Source: Mucor racemosus (taxonomy: Eukaryota; Mucoromycota; Mucoromycetes; Mucorales; Mucoraceae). From it: 64,000 nt of DNA. The stretch lies in the NCBI GenBank assembly GCA_027405735.1, contig JAPEHQ010000006.1, forward strand, positions 1,364,001 through 1,428,000, written 5' to 3'. Of this stretch, positions 58,380 through 64,000 are shown piece after piece; within the stretch, counting starts at the first letter, position 1; every line of letters begins with the position of its first letter. The notes under the pieces were generated by a model. That model searched no databases. It was given only the letters and a program-made list of their open reading frames with translations, and had not been told where the DNA came from. A program made the position numbers and the translations under genes.

Positions 58380-58560
58380 GTGCCAGATATTTGTGTATAA
58401 TCATTATACACCCATGCCCGACCCTTTCCACCCTACCCCGCTCACATTCCAGGTTTATTTTTGGAGCACGCTGGATTACTCCGGAGGGAGGTCTCATCTA
58501 CCACCTACCGGAATCTTCCACCTTCCGGCAGAGAACACCCCCTCCCGCAATCCGAAATAC
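58380..58560. other. GC-rich island in AT-rich DNA
   Basis: Composition changes sharply: CCCGACCCTTTCCACC, CTGGATTACTCCGGAGGGAG, ACCACCTACCGGAATC. Overlapping frames on both strands read through it, none recognised. Confidence 0.5.
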
Positions 58561-60651
58561 AAAGTCAATTATTATATAGGCTATATAAAATTCAAATTGA
58601 CAAATTGTGGTTTTGATTCTAGTATAATAGATTTATGCCTGTTTTAATTGATTTTTAATACAGAGTTCTAAATAAAAAAATACTTTTATACAATTACAAT
58701 ATGGTAATTGATTAATTCAAAAAAATCGTACATCTTAAACAAAGTTATTGTGTAGAAAAAATTCTTGAGGATATGAAACGGGCCATGAAATTACCGATGT
58801 CAGTGTAAAATGCGGTATTTCTATTATTCACAATCAATTTTAGATAAGATATGTATAAACCAACAAAACATAACAATCTGTTCTATCAAAAGTCTAAACC
58901 GCTGCATCGCAAATTGTATCAGTATCAAAGCCTTATTGCCTTACTTTATGACAGCCTTTGACACCTTAGCGCTGTTCATAACCTGTGAGTTATATATCCT
59001 TTAATCTATAGATGCATTATCATTAATAATCTTTTATACAAAGAATGTCATTCAAAGTATATCTGTGGTGCTATTGCTAACCAAACAGGAGTAAAAGGGA
59101 TGTAAATCGTTCCAATTTTGATTGATGTTTAACGGCCTTTTTTATTCCCTTACGTTTGTATTTCCAATGAGAACTTTGAATGGTACGCTGTATATTTGTT
59201 CTGAATTTATGCAATATCTGTTAATTCTAAAGCCTTTGCATATATAAATTTGTATAGATCGACAATTTATTTTTGTACGGCCAAGAGTTGTATGTATCTA
59301 TACATTAAATAAATATATTCACCACTTTGGGCGGCAGCTTATTTTAGCCATTTACATGGAATGATATTGTCATATGGGCGTTTGGTGTTTTATTGTGCAT
59401 GTGTGTTTTTCATTAACTGTAGGAAAATAGTTCAATATAAATTTATATGCGGGCTGCCTAGTCGATCTGCAAAAGTGGTCAACTGATTTGGAGAGGAAGA
59501 GAGCAATGAATTGCGAAGACTCTCGTAGACCAGAACTTTTGGGTCAGATGGGCTTTGAGTTTAACATGATGGTTAATCCTGTTACAGTAGTATAATAGTA
59601 GTCATATATGAGAATTAACAATAGGGCCTCGTCATAGTAATATTATAAATAAAAATGCCTTTTTTAAATAATTCAAATAATTACAGTATTTCGTAATGTC
59701 TATGAATATTTATACTGCATCATTTTCTGTATACTTATTATTGTTATTTGAAACATGCGTTTGTTTATAATATATGTACCGGTGCCTGCATGACATACAG
59801 TATGAAAAATAAGGGAGATATATATTTAAGAGCTAATTTCTTCTAGGATCATTCACAATCAAAGTTAGTGAAATCTGAACTCATATAATAAAGTAAAATT
59901 GCATTTATATGTTTGGTTGAATATTCTCAGCAAGTATTATGTTTCACTCAGACATAGATATTTTCCTTTATTATGTTACAACAATATTCTATATTTCGCC
60001 TCTCACAGCATACTGTATAACAATAGCTTTATTAAAGTAGTCATTATAACTTGCTTCAACGAGTAAATGTTAGATATCTCATTAAAACCAAATTTGACAT
60101 TGAAGCCTTGACACATCCAATATGTAAATATAGCTTGCTCTTTTGTTTCCTTATTCTCTGGTATGCTCCCCTTTCATGTTTTATACTGTATCCTCTGATT
60201 TTGGATTCATATTCGAATGTACTACACATAAAGCATTCTACAAACACATCATTTCTACGTCATTCCACATACAGTAAATAACATCTTGTTGTAGATTTCC
60301 AGGGAAGAGAGACGTTAGTGATTGACCTAATACTCATTGCTAATATAGTGTTGTTACTAATAATAAATAAGACCAGCATGGATACATTTAAAGAACTAAA
60401 TAATATGTCAATGCCAAATACTGAAATTAAGAGGTTTATATGTTTGCAATCCTCAACAAACCAACCATGTACCAATGTAGGTTGATCACAAAAGTATTTT
60501 CTATGAAATAACTAATAACATTGAGATGAAAGTTACTCCACTGAATTAATCAAAACTCTATATAATACCTCTATATACTGATATCTTTAAGTGTTAAACT
60601 TTAAACCAAAAAAGGCATCAGATTAATTCAAAAGCAAATGACAACTAACTC

Positions 60652-60885
60652 CTAGCTTGGTGGACCCATGGCTAACAAATTGGTCTTATTTTCAAGGCAT
60701 GGCTCCCATACATCAAGCTCTTTAATTCTATGTCCAAAATAAAGCAATTCAATACGTAAGGTATACATTTCTTGATCTGCATAATGTTGATACATGAGCA
60801 ATAATATCTTGATTGAAGCTGCCTTTGGGAATTATTCTAAAAGTTCTATGAGCTTTCTTGAGTAAATAGTGATGTGCTTTAAATA
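60652..60885 (-). pseudogene. Degenerate coding fragment with one internal stop
   Basis: The minus strand reads YLKHITIYSRKLIELLE, a TAA, then FPKAASIKILLLMYQHYADQ, EMYTLRIELLYFGHRIKELD and VWEPCLENKTNLLAMGPPS before a TAG at 60652-60654. The frame is otherwise open with good amino-acid balance in AT-rich DNA, so a decayed C-terminal fragment is likely. A stop precedes it upstream. Family not recognised. Confidence 0.5.
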
Positions 60886-61477
60886 TCAATGCTAGTAATT
60901 ATCCTAAAATACATTATTAAGGGTGCATAAAGTTGGTAAAAGACGAATTTCAAATGGAAGACTGAAACGGAAAACTATCAGAAGCTCAACTGTGATTAAC
61001 CGTGTTGTTCTTTAAGCACTTTTGAAGCTTTTCTGGAAAACGACTAAAGTCATTTTTTTTATGCATATCCTCATGTTACAGTTAATACCATTGGATTGAA
61101 TACCCAACTTGATGCACGCCAAAATCAAAACATACTGAGAATAGGCCTACGGAATAGCGCATAACGCATAGCATTATAGTGTCTCATTCAAGTCGTTGTT
61201 GTTTTTGTAGAACTAGAAAGGTCTCATCCTCTTAAAATAAATAAAAGCGATTCGAAAAAATAGCGTCATAAATAGCAAAGTATACTGTATAAACAAAATA
61301 AGACAACAAGAGCTGCCAGTCTTAGGAAATTGTAAGCAGTAAAAACGAATAAGGAAAAAAAGTGAAGCAATGATTAGTTGTGTTTCTAGTCCGGCAAGTA
61401 CGAGCCCAGAAAGTCTTATGCTTACCCATGTGTTGAGCCACAATCTCTCCACTTAAACTACATGAAAACCGTATCAG

Positions 61478-63560
61478 TGTAACAACTAAGCAAACGTCCC
61501 CTCGATATGTTCGTTTTTTTTTATTGCTGCCCTCTTTTGCTAATCGGATTAGCAGTTTTACTCAATTTGTGCAAGACTAAACATATTTGAGTGAAATTCA
61601 AATTTTCAAAAAACTGAATTCTCATAATTTCAACCTTCAACATCGGAATGTGTCCTTTTTTTCATAACAAACGTTACACTAAACATATTTTAGAATACAT
61701 TTTAGACACTGCTAACGAGATATAAATTTGTTGCATTATGACACCCATTTCTAAATTCAATTCATACATCACGAATGGCTTAAAAGCTGATAAAATTTAC
61801 CGCTCTCTCTTTGAAAACTAGGTCTTACTTTTCATCTCTACTCTACTTTTTCTTTGACTAAAGGACACCATAAAAACATTATATGTCAATGTACCTAAGA
61901 TGTTCAACTTTAATCCAAAAACAAGTATCCAAAAATATCCTACTTTTTGCAGTTGGTACATCGTTTTTAATGCCAATGTTTCAGATTTTTACAGGTATTT
62001 CACTGTCAAAATCAAAAACTTTGGGCCTTCATATCTTTGCAAAAAATTAAAATTTACTGTCACTTTCTAATAATAAAACTTACTTGTTTTAAGGTACTTT
62101 ATAACATATTTCAATATGAAAAAATTCGGAACACTTTTATTTTTTTTTCATTTTTTTGACATTTTTGCAGTAGATTTCAAAATATTCGTTAAATTGAGCA
62201 ATACTTTTTTTTACATTCATGTCATCAAGCTTGTTGAGCTCTCTTAGACCCAATTTAGTTTTTTTCAAAATCTTGATTTTTCGTAGAGATATCCTCAAAA
62301 GTATGTGCAAAGAGATTCCTTCGCTTCTAACTCCCAATTTTCCCTTGTATACCCTCATCCCAAATTCTGAATTTCAAAAAAAAATTCACAAAAATTGTGA
62401 TTTCTCTATGAAAAAAGCAGCTACAAGGTTCAGCAATGGCTCGATCGATAAATAATTGTGTTGCACATAATCTCCATGAACTATTTTTAAAACATGTTTA
62501 TAAAAAGTGATGTGTATCTTCAAAAAACCTCCAAAATTTCAATAGCATTTTGTGCAAAATTTAATGTGAAAAAGTTGTTTGAATTTTGTTTATCTGGATG
62601 CAAAATTCAAAACTGTACAAAAAACATTTAATAAGCTATTTCAACTTACTTTGCAGTTTAGGAGCCATTAAGCAATTTTGGTTTTTTGATCATTATCTAG
62701 TCGATTTGTCAGATCAATTTTTAAACCCAGTTATGATAGGGTTAAGCTGTAATATGAACTATTATTTTGATTATCTCGACGGAAAATCTATAATTTTGGC
62801 TGAAACAAAAAATTCCCAGTAGCTAGTAGTTGGATCTATCGTGTGAATACAAAAAATTAATATTTTAATTTAGGCGTTCAATTTTTTACAGCATATTTTA
62901 GGTAAATCTTGGTAAATCTTGGTCAATATTTGGCCAGTGCACTTTTATTCTGGAATTCTGGAATGATTGTTTCTATTTTTCGAGAGATATCAATGGCTTA
63001 TAAAGTGAAGAGTGAATCAAGGTGTACATTTCCTTCGAAGATTTTACGTGATTTGACTCAATACTCAACAAAATATTTGAAAAACATTTAAAACGCATCT
63101 GAAACCTCCTTTCCTACAGCCATAAAAACCGACAACAAAAACCTTATCTCAATGAATTTCAATCCTATTAACTTCCAACTTTACATGAGGGTAGATACAC
63201 ACCTTGGATGCGATGGTCTCAAAGAGCAACTACCACAACCTACTGCATGTCGAAAAATTAATGTCAAAGTGCACCTATATTTTATTGCGCCCTTTTAATG
63301 AAAACAAGCAAAAATGCAATCTTTATAAATAATGATCCAAGTAAGCTGCCACCCTACATATATGAGTACAGTTATGGGTAGATACTCCAGCTATATCCAG
63401 TATCACATTGCACGAATCATTGTGCATTTAGAAAATTTGAACAAAAAGTTGATTACCTACTGTTCACATCTACTAATTAAAGCAGTAAGCTCACTAGTTC
63501 TCGCCAAATATGGATCCAAATAAGCTCTCGTTTAAATGGTAGGTACATCTAATGCTAATC
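61478..63560 (+). repeat. Repeat R1, right copy
   Basis: Inner 1.4 kb is the inverted partner of 54240-55651; the outer part (62430-63530) matches 1-1010 in direct orientation. It contains the minus-strand 73-aa frame (62137-62358). This is the most complete copy in the window. Confidence 0.85.
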
Positions 63561-64000
63561 CACAAAATTGAAAAAGGTTCAGCCACCCCGAGTTGCTGTG
63601 AAAATGGCGAAATCAAAACTCGTAATTGCTTAGACTATTTGTATGGGCTGTTTCAGATATTCTGAGCATTTTCATAAAATCAAATAATGATTCGAATTTG
63701 AATTTTGAAGTTGTGCTTGATACGTAGTGAATATACGAATAATATATCTTGATTTCATTAGCTAAAAACAGCTGCTTTTGAAGATATATACCGCCATTTT
63801 CGACAACAAACTTGTCTTCCTCTACTTAAAAAAAATCAAAGCAACTGGAAAAAGGCTTGTAATAATTAATAAATATTGATCCAAATGGGTTGTAAGTTTC
63901 AAAATATACTACAGCTATAACATTATTTAGCACCAAATAACTTTAGTACCCCCCATGGATTTGCTAGGTAAATTGTAGGAATCAAGAGCGCCCTTTTCCC
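63561..64000 (+). repeat. Repeat R1, outermost segment, cut by window end
   Basis: 63670-63995 matches 40310-40645, showing that the repeat or an adjoining one runs past the window. No coding sequence. Confidence 0.6.

Larger units (their letters stand above)
55652..61477. other. 5.8 kb core between inverted R1 copies, gene relics only
   Basis: No frame over ~100 codons. Contains possible degenerate coding at 57526-57725, a GC-rich island at 58380-58560 and a pseudogene at 60652-60885. The rest is AT-rich and unassigned. Confidence 0.5.

Noticed and set aside
54240..62870. Maverick or other large self-synthesising DNA transposon
   Set aside because: No polymerase B, integrase or capsid-like frame in the core; the inverted copies alone do not support it.

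Overview
The window looks like nuclear DNA from an early-diverging filamentous fungus, most likely a member of Mucoromycota (Mucorales-like). The reasons are AT-rich intergenic DNA, genes with many 50-75 nt GT-AG introns, fungal house-keeping proteins, an L1-type LINE, and a protein resembling a membrane-protein family common in Mucoromycota. The assignment is inference; no rRNA or species marker is present.

Layout. 1-1010 is the edge of an interspersed repeat. 1499-4663 holds a chorismate mutase/prephenate dehydratase and, converging on it, a D-arabinono-1,4-lactone oxidase. 5434-11124 is an apparently intact two-ORF LINE with a 15-bp target-site duplication and poly(A) tail. 11912-26703 is gene-dense: a gamma-tubulin complex component, proline dehydrogenase, GMPPA-type mannose-1-phosphate guanylyltransferase, a LIM-domain protein, a four-TM protein and an Sso-type syntaxin. 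26930-40650 is a nested repeat block. It contains copies of a fragment resembling dynein intermediate chain, two solo-LTR-like insertions with 5-bp duplications, a Tc1-like TIR element with an 89-aa ORF, a duplicated ~3 kb composite and an inverted pair of an unknown gene fragment. 41057-53160 is again genic: mitochondrial-type aspartyl-tRNA synthetase, an anchored LEA-like protein, an O-fucosyltransferase-like type II membrane protein, nitronate monooxygenase and a vacuolar Ca2+/H+ exchanger, all on the minus strand. 53161-64000 has no intact gene. It is dominated by two opposed copies of a repeat (54240-55651 and 61478 onward) around a 5.8 kb core with gene relics.

The genes do not form one pathway: they serve phenylalanine synthesis, erythroascorbate synthesis, proline catabolism, GDP-mannose supply, microtubule nucleation, exocytosis, mitochondrial translation and calcium storage. 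Spliced models were built by hand from splice consensus and reading frame and all close in frame, but no transcript or database evidence was available. Homology statements rest on remembered family motifs. The best candidates for something not already described are the gene-fragment-carrying repeat block, the small-ORF TIR element and the bacterial-type fused phenylalanine enzyme.
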